Below are positions 34,913 to 43,175 of a stretch of 64,000 bases of DNA, in pieces. The stretch spans positions 496,001 through 560,000 of the forward strand of contig NZ_BMSV01000001.1 of NCBI RefSeq assembly GCF_014649335.1, read 5' to 3'. The notes beneath the pieces are model-generated. The model was not told the DNA's origin, ran no database searches, and was given only the letters and a program-made list of their open reading frames with translations. A program made the position numbers and the translations under genes. Numbering within the stretch: the stretch's first letter is position 1; the number at the start of each line of letters is the position of its first letter. The DNA is from Streptomyces roseolilacinus (GTDB lineage: Bacteria; Actinomycetota; Actinomycetes; Streptomycetales; Streptomycetaceae).

Positions 34913-34952
34913 GCGGCCCCGCCTCCCCTCCGTCCGGGGGAGGCGGGGCCGC
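34913..34952 (+). terminator. terminator of the deoC-ALDH operon
   Basis: GCGGCCCCGCCTCCCC pairs with GGGGAGGCGGGGCCGC over a 7- to 8-base loop. It lies 34 bp past the second ALDH stop and before a convergent gene. Confidence 0.8.
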
Positions 34953-34984
34953 CTCGTGCACGGGGCGCCCGGCCCGGCCGCGGC

Positions 34985-35320
34985 TCAGCCGGGGAGCGCC
35001 CCGCCCAGCAGCGGCCCGACGGCGGGCAGGTGCGGCGCGCTGGTGAGCGAACCGGTCACCGACCTCGTGTCGACGGGCGCGAAGTCCGCCACCTGCGTGG
35101 CAGCCCCGTTGTCCAGCGGGTCCACGCCCGTCCCCGCCAGCGGGTTGACCTTCAGGTGCTTCACCGGGGCGACCGTGTGCGGGACCGCGCCGGTCAGGGC
35201 CCGCGCGGCCGTCACGGCGCCGCCTTCCCGCGAGTCGGCCGCCTGGGCCGGGCCGCCGGCGGCTCCGAGGGCGGCGCCCAGGGCCGACACGGTCAGTCCG
35301 GCCTTCAGCAAGGGGTTCAT
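34985..35320 (-). CDS. small secreted protein of unknown function
   Basis: A 111-residue protein from ATG 35320 with AGGAAA 6 nt upstream. The first ~28 residues (NPLLKAGLTVSALGAALGAA, then GGPAQAADS) form a signal peptide with an A-x-A cleavage site. The mature part is rich in Ala, Gly, Pro and Val, without cysteines, and ends VGPLLGGALPG. It resembles the secreted protein at 41414-41743 in architecture: signal peptide, bland mature part, LLGG-Pro near the end. No function is recognised. Confidence 0.78.
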   Translation of the reverse strand: MNPLLKAGLTVSALGAALGAAGGPAQAADSREGGAVTAARALTGAVPHTVAPVKHLKVNPLAGTGVDPLDNGAATQVADFAPVDTRSVTGSLTSAPHLPAVGPLLGGALPG

Positions 35321-35439
35321 GGGATTTCCTGCCTGGAGGGTGCTCGGTCGGGCACACACCGTAGGGGAGGTGTGATGCTCGATACCACGGGTCTCCGGTG
35401 GGATCCCCCTACCGGGTCAATGGTTCACACTGGTGTCCC

Positions 35440-36078
35440 GTGAGTTCCCAACCGATCCCGACCCGCGTCGTGCTGCTCGCGGGCCCCTCAGGCTCCGGCA
35501 AGTCGTCCCTCGCCGCCCGCGCCGGCCTCCCCGTGCTCCGGCTCGACGACTTCTACAAGGAGGGCGACGACCCGACCCTGCCCCTCGTCGCGGGCAGTAC
35601 GGACATCGACTGGGACTCCCCCGGGTCGTGGGACGCCGACGCGGCGGTCGCCGCGATCGCCGAGCTGTGCGCCACGGGCCGTACGACGGTTCCCGTGTAC
35701 GACATCTCCACCAGCTCCCGCGTCGCCCGCGAGACCCTGGACATCGCGCGCACGCCGCTGTTCGTCGCGGAGGGCATCTTCGCGGCCGACATCGTGCGCC
35801 GCTGCGAGGAGCTGGGCGTGCTGGCGGACGCGCTGTGCCTGCGCGGCCGGCCGTCCACGACGTTCCGCCGCCGGCTGCTGCGGGACCTGCGCGAGAGCCG
35901 CAAGTCGGTGCCGTTCCTGCTGCGTCGGGGCTGGCGGCTGATGCGGGCCGAGCGGTCGATCGTGGCCCGGCAGACGGCGCTGGGCGCGTACCCGTGCGCC
36001 AAGGACGAGGCGCTGGGCCGGCTGGCCGCCGCGGCGGCGGGCCGGCACCGCAGCCCGAGGGCGCCGGAACCGGCGTAG
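35440..36078 (+). CDS. uridine kinase-like P-loop protein
   Basis: A 212-residue protein from GTG 35440. RVVLLAGPSGSGKSSLAARA is the Walker A. LRLDDFYKEGDDPTLP and DIDWDSPGSWDADA follow, the uridine/phosphoribulokinase pattern of a D-D-F-Y loop and a substrate W-D-x-P. PVYDISTSSRVARETL and FVAEGIFAADIV complete the core. It probably phosphorylates a nucleoside, which fits the salvage theme, though no operator copy is seen upstream. Frame and composition are normal. Confidence 0.85.
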   Translation: MSSQPIPTRVVLLAGPSGSGKSSLAARAGLPVLRLDDFYKEGDDPTLPLVAGSTDIDWDSPGSWDADAAVAAIAELCATGRTTVPVYDISTSSRVARETLDIARTPLFVAEGIFAADIVRRCEELGVLADALCLRGRPSTTFRRRLLRDLRESRKSVPFLLRRGWRLMRAERSIVARQTALGAYPCAKDEALGRLAAAAAGRHRSPRAPEPA

Positions 36079-36167
36079 GGCGGGCGCGGCGGAGGCCGGC
36101 GGGAGGACCGCGGACGAGCCGGACGACGGCCGCGCGGGTGAACTGCCGGAAGGACCGGGCAAAGGCG

Positions 36168-36201
36168 TGCGCCGGACAAGCCCCCCAGCTTGTCCGGCGC
36201 A
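36168..36201 (+). terminator. terminator after the uridine-kinase-like gene
   Basis: A perfect 13-bp stem: TGCGCCGGACAAG (36168-36180) and CTTGTCCGGCGCA (36189-36201), with an 8-base loop CCCCCCAG. It lies between two convergent genes, 90 bp past one stop and 177 bp past the other. Confidence 0.75.
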
Positions 36202-36252
36202 GGTGTTCCCCCCGTGGTACCCCCCTTTTTTTGCGTTCCCCCGTGTTCCCCC

Positions 36253-36373
36253 CGCGGGGTCCCCCACGTCCCCCGTGGGTCCCCCGGTCCTTCCCGCGGG
36301 TCCCCCACGTCCCCCGTGGGTCCCCGCCCTTTCCCGTGGGGTTCCCCCCACGTCCCCCGTGGGTTCCCCCCGC
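36253..36373. repeat. three C-rich palindromic repeats downstream of sigQ
   Basis: Three copies of a core TCCCCCACGTCCCCCGTGGG (about 36253-36287, 36295-36328 and 36334-36373), each flanked by further C-runs. Each copy contains CCCACG/CGTGGG, so it can fold on itself. They lie just past the sigQ stop on the minus strand and could form a compound terminator or a recombination-prone array. Confidence 0.7.
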
Positions 36374-36377
36374 GCCC

Positions 36378-37118
36378 TCAGGCCACGAGCTGGCCGAAGG
36401 ACTCCTCCTGGTCACGGCCGAAGCTGAGGACCTCGTCCTCGCGCAGCCGGCGGAGCGACCGCCAGATGCTCGACTTCACCGTGCCGACGCTGATGTCCAG
36501 GATCTCCGCGATCTCCGGATCGGTGCGGCCCTCGTAGTAGCGCAGGACCAGCATGGTGCGCTGCAGTTCGGGCAGCCGGGCGAGCGCCTGCCAGAGCACC
36601 GCGCGCAGTTCTGTGCCGCGCATCGCGTCGGAGTCGCCCACCGTCTCCGGCAGCTCCTCCGTCGGGTACTCGTTGAGCTTGCGGCGCCGCCAGGCGCTGA
36701 TGTGCAGGTTGGTCATCGTGCGGCGCAGGTAGCCGCCGACCGCCGCCTTGTCGCTGATCCGGTCCCAGGCCCGGTACGTCGAGAACAGCGCGCTCTGCAG
36801 CAGGTCCTCGGCCTCGTGCCGGTCGCCGGTCAGGTGGTAGGCGGTGGCGTACAGGGAGGCGCGGCGCTCCTGGACGTAGGCGGTGAACGCGGCTTCCGCG
36901 TTCCCCTTCCTCGCCGGGGCCCTCCGCTCCCCCGTGGCCTCCCCGTACGCCCTTCCCCCGTCAGACAGGGCGACCATGTAAGGCGCCTTGTGCTGACGCC
37001 CGGCGCCGCGAACGCACCCCCGCCCGTTCACGGCGCCGGACTTCTCGGTGCTCCGCGCGACATCGTGGAGACGCGTGACAACTGCGTTCGAGGTGGTGCT
37101 GTGCTGCACTGCGTTCAT
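36378..37118 (-). CDS. sigQ: ECF sigma factor SigQ
   Basis: A 246-residue SigE-like ECF sigma factor from ATG 37118, with AGGGGGG upstream. After a ~70-residue variable N-terminus comes region 2 (LYATAYHLTGDRHEAEDLLQ, then YLRRTMTNLHISAWRRR) and region 4 (LARLPELQRTMLVLRYYEGR, then IAEILDISVGTVKSSIWRSL). It diverges from afsQ1-afsQ2; in S. coelicolor this arrangement is afsQ1/Q2-sigQ, where SigQ and AfsQ1 act antagonistically on antibiotic production under nitrogen limitation. An AfsQ1 box lies in the shared promoter region. An extended start at 37184 is open but less likely. Confidence 0.9.
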   Translation of the reverse strand: MNAVQHSTTSNAVVTRLHDVARSTEKSGAVNGRGCVRGAGRQHKAPYMVALSDGGRAYGEATGERRAPARKGNAEAAFTAYVQERRASLYATAYHLTGDRHEAEDLLQSALFSTYRAWDRISDKAAVGGYLRRTMTNLHISAWRRRKLNEYPTEELPETVGDSDAMRGTELRAVLWQALARLPELQRTMLVLRYYEGRTDPEIAEILDISVGTVKSSIWRSLRRLREDEVLSFGRDQEESFGQLVA

Positions 37119-37201
37119 CACGCCCCCCTGTCGTCGTGGAGTCGGTTCGTCCGTGTGGAAAAAAGACTGCCGAGGGGAGTTCATGACGGTGTCCGCCGAC
37201 T

Positions 37202-37217
37202 GTCACAGGCGTGTCAC
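37202..37217. promoter_or_regulatory. AfsQ1 binding box between sigQ and afsQ1
   Basis: GTCAC-AGGCGT-GTCAC: an exact fit to the published AfsQ1 consensus of two GTnAC repeats spaced by 6 bp. It lies 84 bp from the sigQ start and 93 bp before the afsQ1 start, so phosphorylated AfsQ1 could act on both directions. Confidence 0.8.
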
Positions 37218-37310
37218 AGGGGCCCGTGACGTACCGGTCCGGTACCGGAAGGGGCCGTGGGAGCGCTCCACGGGTCGAACTCGTCTCCCCCCATGGGACA
37301 GAATGACGCC

Positions 37311-37988
37311 GTGCCTTTCCTGTTGCTGATCGAGGACGACGACGCCATCCGCACGGCCCTCGAACTTTCGCTGTCCCGTCAGGGCCACCGTGTGGCCACC
37401 GCGGCGACGGGTGAGGACGGCCTGAAACTGCTCCGGGAACAGCGGCCGGACCTGATCGTCCTGGACGTGATGCTGCCCGGCATCGACGGTTTCGAGGTGT
37501 GCCGGCGCATCCGGCGCACGGACCAGCTGCCGATCATCCTGCTGACCGCGCGCAGCGACGACATCGACGTGGTGGTCGGCCTGGAGTCGGGCGCGGACGA
37601 CTACGTCGTCAAGCCGGTGCAGGGGCGGGTGCTGGACGCCCGGATCCGTGCCGTACTGCGGCGCGGGGAGCGGGAGACGACGGACTCGGCGACCTTCGGG
37701 GCGCTGGTCATCGACCGGTCGGCGATGACGGTGACGAAGAACGGCGAGGAGCTCCAGCTGACGCCGACCGAGCTGCGGCTGCTGCTGGAGCTGAGCCGCC
37801 GGCCGGGCCAGGCGCTGTCGCGGCAGCAGCTGCTGCGGCTGGTGTGGGAGCACGACTACCTGGGCGACTCGCGTCTGGTGGACGCGTGCGTGCAGCGGCT
37901 GCGGGCGAAGGTGGAGGACGTTCCCTCGTCACCGACCCTGATCCGTACGGTGCGCGGCGTCGGTTACCGGCTCGACGTCCCCGCGTGA
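37311..37988 (+). CDS. afsQ1: response regulator AfsQ1
   Basis: A 225-residue OmpR-type regulator. Receiver: FLLLIEDDDAIRTALELS with the acidic pair, phospho-acceptor D52 in IVLDVMLPGIDG, ILLTARSDD and DDYVVKPVQ with the conserved lysine. Winged-helix output: LTPTELRLLLELSRRPGQAL, then DACVQRLRAKVED and RTVRGVGYRLD. GTG 37311 matches the known AfsQ1 length and start. It controls antibiotic and nitrogen genes in S. coelicolor. Its stop overlaps the start of afsQ2. Confidence 0.95.
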   Translation: MPFLLLIEDDDAIRTALELSLSRQGHRVATAATGEDGLKLLREQRPDLIVLDVMLPGIDGFEVCRRIRRTDQLPIILLTARSDDIDVVVGLESGADDYVVKPVQGRVLDARIRAVLRRGERETTDSATFGALVIDRSAMTVTKNGEELQLTPTELRLLLELSRRPGQALSRQQLLRLVWEHDYLGDSRLVDACVQRLRAKVEDVPSSPTLIRTVRGVGYRLDVPA

Positions 37989-39631
37989 GCATGCGTGAGG
38001 AACGGGACGGCACGTCGAGCGGTGCCGCGAAGGGCGGGCGGAGAGCGCTGAGCGCGGGGAAGCGGTGGACGAGTCTGCGGGTGCGGCTGATCATCGTGTT
38101 CGGCCTGGTCGCCCTGACGGCGGCCGTGTCGGCGTCGGGGATCGCGTACTGGCTGAACCGCGAGGCGGTGCTGACGCGTACGCAGGAGGCGGCGCTCGGC
38201 GACTTCAAGCAGGAGATGCAGAACCGGGCGGCCGCGCTGCCGCTGCGGCCCACGGAGGAGGAGCTGCGGCGGACCTCCGAGCTGATGGCCGCGGGCGGCG
38301 GCGGGTACAGCGTGGTGCTGCTGGGCGAACGGGACGCGGGCAAGCCGATCGTCGGCGCCTCGGACCCGGACCGGTTCACGCTGAGCGACGTGCCCGCGTC
38401 GCTGCGGGCGGCGGTGGACGAGGAGCAGGAGCTCACGGCCGGCAACAGGCACTCGTACCACGTGTTCTGGCTGCGGACGACGCTGCGCGGCACGCCGTAC
38501 CTGGTGGGCGGTACGCGGATCATCGGCGGCGGGCCGACCGGGTACATGCTGAAGTCGCTGGAGCCGGAGCGGCAGGACCTGAACTCGCTGGGCTGGTCGC
38601 TGGGGGTGGCGACGCTGCTGGCCCTGCTGGGGTCCGCGCTGCTGGCGCAGGTGGCGGCGACGACGGTGCTGAAGCCGGTGCACCGGCTGGGCGAGGCGGC
38701 GCGGCGGCTCGGCGAGGGCAAGCTCGACACGCGGCTGCGGGTGTCCGGCACGGACGAGCTCGCGGAGCTGGCGCGGACGTTCAACAGCGCGGCGGAGAGT
38801 CTGCAGAAGAAGGTCGCGGACATGAGCGCGCGGGAGGAGTCCAGCCGCCGGTTCGTGGCGGACATGTCGCACGAGCTGCGGACGCCGATGACGGCGCTGA
38901 CGGCGGTGACGGAGGTCCTGGAGGAGGAGCAGGACAGCCTCGACCCGATGGTCGCCCCGGCGGTGTCGCTGGTGATCAGCGAGACGCGGCGGCTGAACAC
39001 GCTGGTCGACAACCTGATGGAGGTCACCCGGTTCGACGCCGGTACGGCGAGGCTGGTCCTGGACGACGTGGACGTGGCCGACCAGGTGACGGCGTGCATC
39101 GACGCGCGGGCGTGGCTGGACGCGGTGGAGCTGGACGCCGAGCGGGGCATCGTGGCGCGGCTGGACCCGCGGCGGCTGGACGTGATACTCGCCAACCTGA
39201 TCGGCAACGCGCTCAAGCACGGCGGTTCGCCGGTGCGGGTGTCGGTGCGGACGGTGGACGACGACCTGATCGTGCGGGTGCGGGACCACGGGCCGGGTAT
39301 CCCGGAGGACGTGCTGCCGCACGTCTTCGACCGGTTCTACAAGGCGAGCGCGTCCCGGCCGCGGTCGGAGGGCAGCGGGCTGGGGCTGTCGATCGCCATG
39401 GAGAGCGCGCTGATCCACGGTGGTGACATCACCGCGGCCAACTCGCCGGACGGGGACGGCGCGGTGTTCACGCTGCGGCTTCCCCGCGACGGTTCGGAGG
39501 TCGCGGCCCGCGACGGGGGCGCCGGGGAGGGTGGCCCCGCGCGCGGTGGCGGGGACGGCCGCGGCGGCCGAGGGAACGACGGTCCAGGGGATGAGGGACA
39601 GCACAGTGGCGAGCGGGATACGCGTGCCTGA
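37985..39631 (+). CDS. afsQ2: sensor histidine kinase AfsQ2
   Basis: A 548-residue sensor kinase. A first membrane helix (LIIVFGLVALTAAVSASGIA, ~residues 35-55) and a second (~205-225, LGVATLLALLGSALLAQVAA) frame an extracytoplasmic sensor region. Then come HAMP (LKPVHRLGEAARRLGEGKLD), the phospho-acceptor H296 in ADMSHELRTPMTALTAV, and the ATP domain (ANLIGNALKHGG, GPGIPEDVLPHVFDRFY, GSGLGLSIAMESALIHGG). The C-terminal ~50 residues are a Gly/Asp/Arg low-complexity tail. The GTG at 37985 overlaps the afsQ1 stop; ATG 37991 is an equally possible start. Confidence 0.94.
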   Translation: MSMREERDGTSSGAAKGGRRALSAGKRWTSLRVRLIIVFGLVALTAAVSASGIAYWLNREAVLTRTQEAALGDFKQEMQNRAAALPLRPTEEELRRTSELMAAGGGGYSVVLLGERDAGKPIVGASDPDRFTLSDVPASLRAAVDEEQELTAGNRHSYHVFWLRTTLRGTPYLVGGTRIIGGGPTGYMLKSLEPERQDLNSLGWSLGVATLLALLGSALLAQVAATTVLKPVHRLGEAARRLGEGKLDTRLRVSGTDELAELARTFNSAAESLQKKVADMSAREESSRRFVADMSHELRTPMTALTAVTEVLEEEQDSLDPMVAPAVSLVISETRRLNTLVDNLMEVTRFDAGTARLVLDDVDVADQVTACIDARAWLDAVELDAERGIVARLDPRRLDVILANLIGNALKHGGSPVRVSVRTVDDDLIVRVRDHGPGIPEDVLPHVFDRFYKASASRPRSEGSGLGLSIAMESALIHGGDITAANSPDGDGAVFTLRLPRDGSEVAARDGGAGEGGPARGGGDGRGGRGNDGPGDEGQHSGERDTRA

Positions 39632-40286
39632 CACCGGTGGGCGGACGGCGGACCGGGCCCCGGGCCCACGGCCCGCCGGGGGTCCGGCAGCCCGCCGGTG
39701 GCGGGCGCTGGCCGGGGTGGCCGCGCTGGCGGCGGTGACCGCCGGGTGCGGCATCCGCACGACGTCGGTGCCGGTCGACGCGGGCGGGGCGCCCTCGCGG
39801 GTGCCGTGCAGCCTGTCGGAGACGAGCGCGGGGACGACGGCGCCCGACGCGGGGATGCCGGCGCGGGTGTACCTGGTGTGCGCGTCGGGCCTGGAGGCGG
39901 TGGACCGCACCGTACGGCCCGGGGACGGCACGTCGGCCGGGGCGGCGCGGGTGGCCACCGCGCAGGCGCTGCTCGACGCGATGCGGGAGCAGCCGTCGCA
40001 GAGCGAGCGGCAGGCGGGCTTCACCACCTACGTGGAGGGGCCGCTGACGGTGGCGGCGGGCCGCGCGGGCGACCCGGAGGGCGCGCTGCGGCTGAGCCGG
40101 CAGCCGGAGGACCTGCCGCCGGCGGCACTGGCGCAGATCGTGTGCACGTACGGGGAGGCGGACGTGACCTCGGTGCGCGGCGCCGTGGTGCTGGGCGGGC
40201 CGGGGAAGTACCCGGTACGGCGCTACGTGTGCGACGAGAGCGTCAAGGAGCGCCCGGAGTCGGCCGTACCGACGCAGGCTCCCTGA
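39606..40286 (+). CDS. AfsQ-associated lipoprotein
   Basis: A 226-residue lipoprotein from GTG 39606 (AGGGA 7 nt upstream; ATG 39591 possible). A proline/arginine-rich start precedes the signal helix WRALAGVAALAAVTAGCGIR, whose lipobox TAGC marks lipidation at ~C50. The mature part starts RTTSVPVDAGGAPSRVPC and holds four more cysteines. It overlaps the end of afsQ2 by 26 bp, so it is the fourth member of the afsQ locus, as the lipoprotein SCO4905 is in S. coelicolor. It may feed an extracytoplasmic signal to AfsQ2. Confidence 0.87.
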   Translation: MASGIRVPDTGGRTADRAPGPRPAGGPAARRWRALAGVAALAAVTAGCGIRTTSVPVDAGGAPSRVPCSLSETSAGTTAPDAGMPARVYLVCASGLEAVDRTVRPGDGTSAGAARVATAQALLDAMREQPSQSERQAGFTTYVEGPLTVAAGRAGDPEGALRLSRQPEDLPPAALAQIVCTYGEADVTSVRGAVVLGGPGKYPVRRYVCDESVKERPESAVPTQAP

Positions 40287-40316
40287 CGGGGCGCGGGCGG
40301 CCGCGCCGGGCGGCCC

Positions 40317-40339
40317 GCGCCCCGGAGGCGGAACGAGCC
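40317..40339 (-). repeat. solo arm of the palindromic intergenic element
   Basis: A 23-bp stretch whose complement starts GGCTCGTTCCGCCTCCGGGG; it is identical to the left arm of copies A (9346) and B (43046), in opposite orientation and without the right arm. It begins 31 bp after the lipoprotein stop. Confidence 0.7.
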
Positions 40340-40389
40340 AAAAGCGGGAAGGCGGAACCGATCCTGCCGGTGGCCGCGTCTTGGGGGGC

Positions 40390-40998
40390 GTGCAGCGTCA
40401 AGGTCCGGGCGGCATGGCCGCCATCCGCTACCGCGTGGCGGGGCTCGCTCTTCTCTCCGTCCATCTGGTGCTCGTGGGGTGGCTGACGCTGCGACCGCTG
40501 GACGTGATGTGGGTGACGGCGGCGAATCTGGAACCGCTCGCCGGGATCAGGGCCGATCTGGCGCTGGGCCCGGTCGAGGCGGTGCGCCGGATCGGTGAGG
40601 GGCTGGTGCTGCTGGCGCCGCTGGGCGTGCTGCTGCCGCTGGCGGACGCGCGGCTCGACGTGGCGCCGTGGGCGTCGCTGGTGCGGACGGTGGCGGCGGG
40701 GGCGCTGGTGTCCCTGGGGATCGAACTGCTGCAGACGGCGGTGCCGGGCCGCGTCGTGGACGTGGACGCGGTGCTGCTGAACACGGCGGGGGTGGCGCTG
40801 GCGCACCTGGCCGTGGTGCCGGCGTTCCGGGCGCGGCTGCGGCGCAGGATGTCCGCGCCGGGCGGCACGGCGGGCGGGCCGCGCGCCGGTGGGTGGTCCG
40901 TCCCGGGGAGGAAGCGTCCGCAGGGCGGGGCCCTTCGCCGGGAGGACGGACCCCAGGGGGCTACCCCGAGGATTCCCAGGGTCGGGATCGCCCCGTAG
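40390..40998 (+). CDS. VanZ-family membrane protein
   Basis: A 202-residue protein from GTG 40390 (ATG 40414 possible). VanZ features: LVGWLTLRPLDVMWVTAANL, a region RIGEGLVLLAPLGVLLPL, ASLVRTVAAGALVSLGIELL and the family motif QTAVPGRVVDVDAVLLNTAG. Four to five membrane helices are seen, and the C-terminus is a basic cytoplasmic tail. VanZ-like proteins can lower teicoplanin binding, but most are of unknown role. It follows the afsQ lipoprotein by ~100 bp. Confidence 0.85.
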   Translation: MQRQGPGGMAAIRYRVAGLALLSVHLVLVGWLTLRPLDVMWVTAANLEPLAGIRADLALGPVEAVRRIGEGLVLLAPLGVLLPLADARLDVAPWASLVRTVAAGALVSLGIELLQTAVPGRVVDVDAVLLNTAGVALAHLAVVPAFRARLRRRMSAPGGTAGGPRAGGWSVPGRKRPQGGALRREDGPQGATPRIPRVGIAP

Positions 40999-41089
40999 TC
41001 CGATGCTTTGTCCGGGGTAGGCGGGTGAGGATGGAGTCATCGGAAGCCCGACGGCGGCTTCCACGAAGCACCTCACGAAGGAGCCCACC

Positions 41090-41290
41090 ATGGCCGCACT
41101 TGCCCGCCCCCGTGACGGACGCGTGATCGGTGGAGTGTGCGCGGCGCTGGCACGGCGCTTCGGCACCTCGGCGACCACGATGCGCGTGATCTTCGTGGCG
41201 TCGTGCCTGCTGCCGGGCCCGCAGTTCCTGCTGTACCTGGCGCTGTGGATACTCCTGCCGGCGCAGAAGTCCGCGACCCCGGCCTGGTAG
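41090..41290 (+). CDS. PspC-domain protein
   Basis: A 66-residue protein: ARPRDGRVIGGVCAALARRF, then GTSATTMRVIFVASCLLPGP and FLLYLALWILLPA. This is a complete stand-alone PspC domain with one or two membrane helices, related to phage-shock and membrane-stress proteins. AAGGAG lies 7 nt before the ATG. Flanking genes give no clear partner. Confidence 0.9.
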   Translation: MAALARPRDGRVIGGVCAALARRFGTSATTMRVIFVASCLLPGPQFLLYLALWILLPAQKSATPAW

Positions 41291-41342
41291 CGGCCGCGGT
41301 CCCCGCCTCCCCGCCTCCCCGCCGAAGCCCCTCCCCCCGACA

Positions 41343-41388
41343 CGACGGCGGTGGGCGCGCCCCTTCCGGGCGCGTCCACCGCCGTCGT
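41343..41388. terminator. bidirectional terminator between PspC and the secreted protein
   Basis: ACGACGGCGGTGGGCGCG pairs with CGCGTCCACCGCCGTCGT (one G-T/mismatch position) around CCCCTTCCGGG. It lies in the 123-bp gap between convergent genes. Confidence 0.75.
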
Positions 41389-41413
41389 ACGTCGTACGGG
41401 TCGGGGGGCCGGT

Positions 41414-41743
41414 TCAGCCGAGGCCGGCGGAGACCGGGGAGGTGCCCTCGACGGGCAGGCCGCCCAGGAGCTTGGTGACCGGGTCGTGCGGGGTCTTGGT
41501 CGGGACCGCGGAGGCGGCCTGGGCGACGGTGTCGAGGGCGCCCTCCAGCCGGGTGGCGGCCCTGCCGTCCGGGCCGCCGGGCAGCGCGGAGGCGACCAGC
41601 CCGACCGGCAGCGCCTGCTTGGCGGTCTTCAGGGCCGAGTCGGTGGGGAGCGTGGTGAGCGCGGAGGCGCTGCCGGCGGCGGAGACGGCGAAGGCGGCGC
41701 CGAGCGCGGCGACACCGAGGGTCTTGGCAGCGGAGTGCTTCAT
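41414..41743 (-). CDS. small secreted protein of unknown function
   Basis: A 109-residue protein. The signal peptide is KHSAAKTLGVAALGAAFAVS, then AAGSASALT, with an A-x-A site near residue 29. The mature part has few charges, no cysteines, and ends KLLGGLPVEGTSPVSAGLG. AAGGA lies 8 nt before the ATG. It resembles the secreted protein at 34985-35320 in layout. Similar streptomycete proteins are sometimes labelled ATP-binding, but no nucleotide motif is present. Confidence 0.8.
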   Translation of the reverse strand: MKHSAAKTLGVAALGAAFAVSAAGSASALTTLPTDSALKTAKQALPVGLVASALPGGPDGRAATRLEGALDTVAQAASAVPTKTPHDPVTKLLGGLPVEGTSPVSAGLG

Positions 41744-41878
41744 CGAAATTCGTCCTTGCGGGAAATCGGGGATGAGCAGCTCCGCAACCTAGCCACCGCG
41801 CGGCTCGGCCCGCAAACACGGAGGACGGCCCGGAATTCCCCGCGCCGGCCGTCCCCGCCCGTCGGCCGTGACGCCGTG

Positions 41879-43033
41879 TCAGTCCTCTTCTCCAGAAGAG
41901 GCGCTGGTGGTGGCGGTCTGACTGAACAGCCATTCGGACTTCAGTTCGGCGTATCCCGGCTTGATCACATCGTTGATCATCGCCAGTCGTTCGTCGAAAG
42001 GAATGAACGCCGATTTCATCGCGTTGACCGTGAACCACTGGATGTCGTCGAGCGTGTAGCCGAAAGCCTCGCTCAGCAGCTCGAACTCGCGGCTCATGCT
42101 GGTACCGGACATCAGCCGGTTGTCGGTGTTGACGGTCGCCCGGAAGTGGAGGCGGCGGAGCAGGCCGATCGGGTGCTCCGCGTAGGAGGCCGCGGCGCCG
42201 GTCTGCAGGTTGGAGGTCGGGCACATCTCCAGCGGGACGCGCTTGTCGCGCACGTACGCGGCGAGGCGGCCCAGCGCGACGGTGCCGTCGTCGGCGACCC
42301 GGATGTCGTCGATGATGCGGACGCCGTGGCCCAGGCGGTCGGCGCCGCACCACTGGAGGGCCTGCCAGATCGACGGCAGGCCGAACGCCTCCCCGGCGTG
42401 GATGGTGAAGTGGTTGTTCTCCCGCTTCAGGTACTCGAACGCGTCGAGGTGCCGGGTGGGCGGATAGCCGGCCTCGGCGCCCGCGATGTCGAAGCCGACC
42501 ACACCCACGTCACGGTGGGCGTTGGCCAGTTCGGCGATCTCCAGGGCACGGGCGGCGTGCCGCATCGCGGTGAGCAGGGCACCGACACGGATGCGGCGAC
42601 CGCTCTCGCGGGCACGGCGCTCACCCTCCCGGAAACCGTCGTTGACGGCGGCGACGACCTCGTCGAGGGTGAGACCGCCCTCCAGGTGCTGCTCGGGGGC
42701 GTAGCGGACCTCCGCGTACACGACACCGTCCTCGGCGAGGTCCTGCGCGCACTCGGAGGCGACCCGGAAGAGGGCCTCACGGGTCTGCATGACGGCACAG
42801 GTGTGGGCGAACGTCTCCAGGTACCGCTCCAGGGAACCGGAGTCGGCGGCCTCCCGGAACCACCTGCCGAGCCGGTCCGGCTCGGTCTCGGGCAGGGCGT
42901 CGTAACCACCCGCACGGGCCAGGTCGACGACCGTGCCGGGGCGCAGCCCCCCGTCGAGGTGGTCGTGGAGCAGGACCTTCGGGGCGCGGCGGATCTGGTC
43001 GGGGGTGGGGAGGGCGGGGTTCTGACTCGGCAT
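41879..43033 (-). CDS. add: adenosine deaminase
   Basis: A 384-residue enzyme. Zinc-binding H-x-H is in [20 protein letters not shown]. The catalytic HAGE is in [13 protein letters not shown], the third histidine in [11 protein letters not shown], and the aspartates in [14 protein letters not shown]. It deaminates (deoxy)adenosine to (deoxy)inosine, which punA can then split. ATG 43033 has only a weak A-rich ribosome site. Its upstream region is occupied by palindromic element B from ~43046, unusually close to a start codon. No CTACGCGCGTAG operator is seen here. Confidence 0.95.
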   Translation of the reverse strand: MPSQNPALPTPDQIRRAPKVLLHDHLDGGLRPGTVVDLARAGGYDALPETEPDRLGRWFREAADSGSLERYLETFAHTCAVMQTREALFRVASECAQDLAEDGVVYAEVRYAPEQHLEGGLTLDEVVAAVNDGFREGERRARESGRRIRVGALLTAMRHAARALEIAELANAHRDVGVVGFDIAGAEAGYPPTRHLDAFEYLKRENNHFTIHAGEAFGLPSIWQALQWCGADRLGHGVRIIDDIRVADDGTVALGRLAAYVRDKRVPLEMCPTSNLQTGAAASYAEHPIGLLRRLHFRATVNTDNRLMSGTSMSREFELLSEAFGYTLDDIQWFTVNAMKSAFIPFDERLAMINDVIKPGYAELKSEWLFSQTATTSASSGEED

Positions 43034-43045
43034 CTTTTTATTCTG

Positions 43046-43175
43046 GGCTCGTTCCGCCTCCGGGGCGCTTTCAGCGGGTGTCGGGAAGTCGACCGTGCTC
43101 GGCCCCTCGTTCCTCGGGGCCTGCGCGCGCTCGTCTTCCCGACACCCGCGCGCCCCTTCGGCTCCACGAGCGGCC
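43046..43175. repeat. intergenic palindromic element, copy B
   Basis: The left arm starts GGCTCGTTCCGCCTCCGGGG and runs through AGCGGGTGTCGGGAAG. The right arm is CTTCCCGACACCCGC followed by GCGCCCCTTCGGCTCCACGA. The loop holds CGTTCCTCGGGGCCTGCGCG, shared with copy A, but lacks copy A's internal CTCCCCC/GGGGG palindrome. It begins about 13 bp upstream of the add start. Coordinates may be off by one base. Confidence 0.75.
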
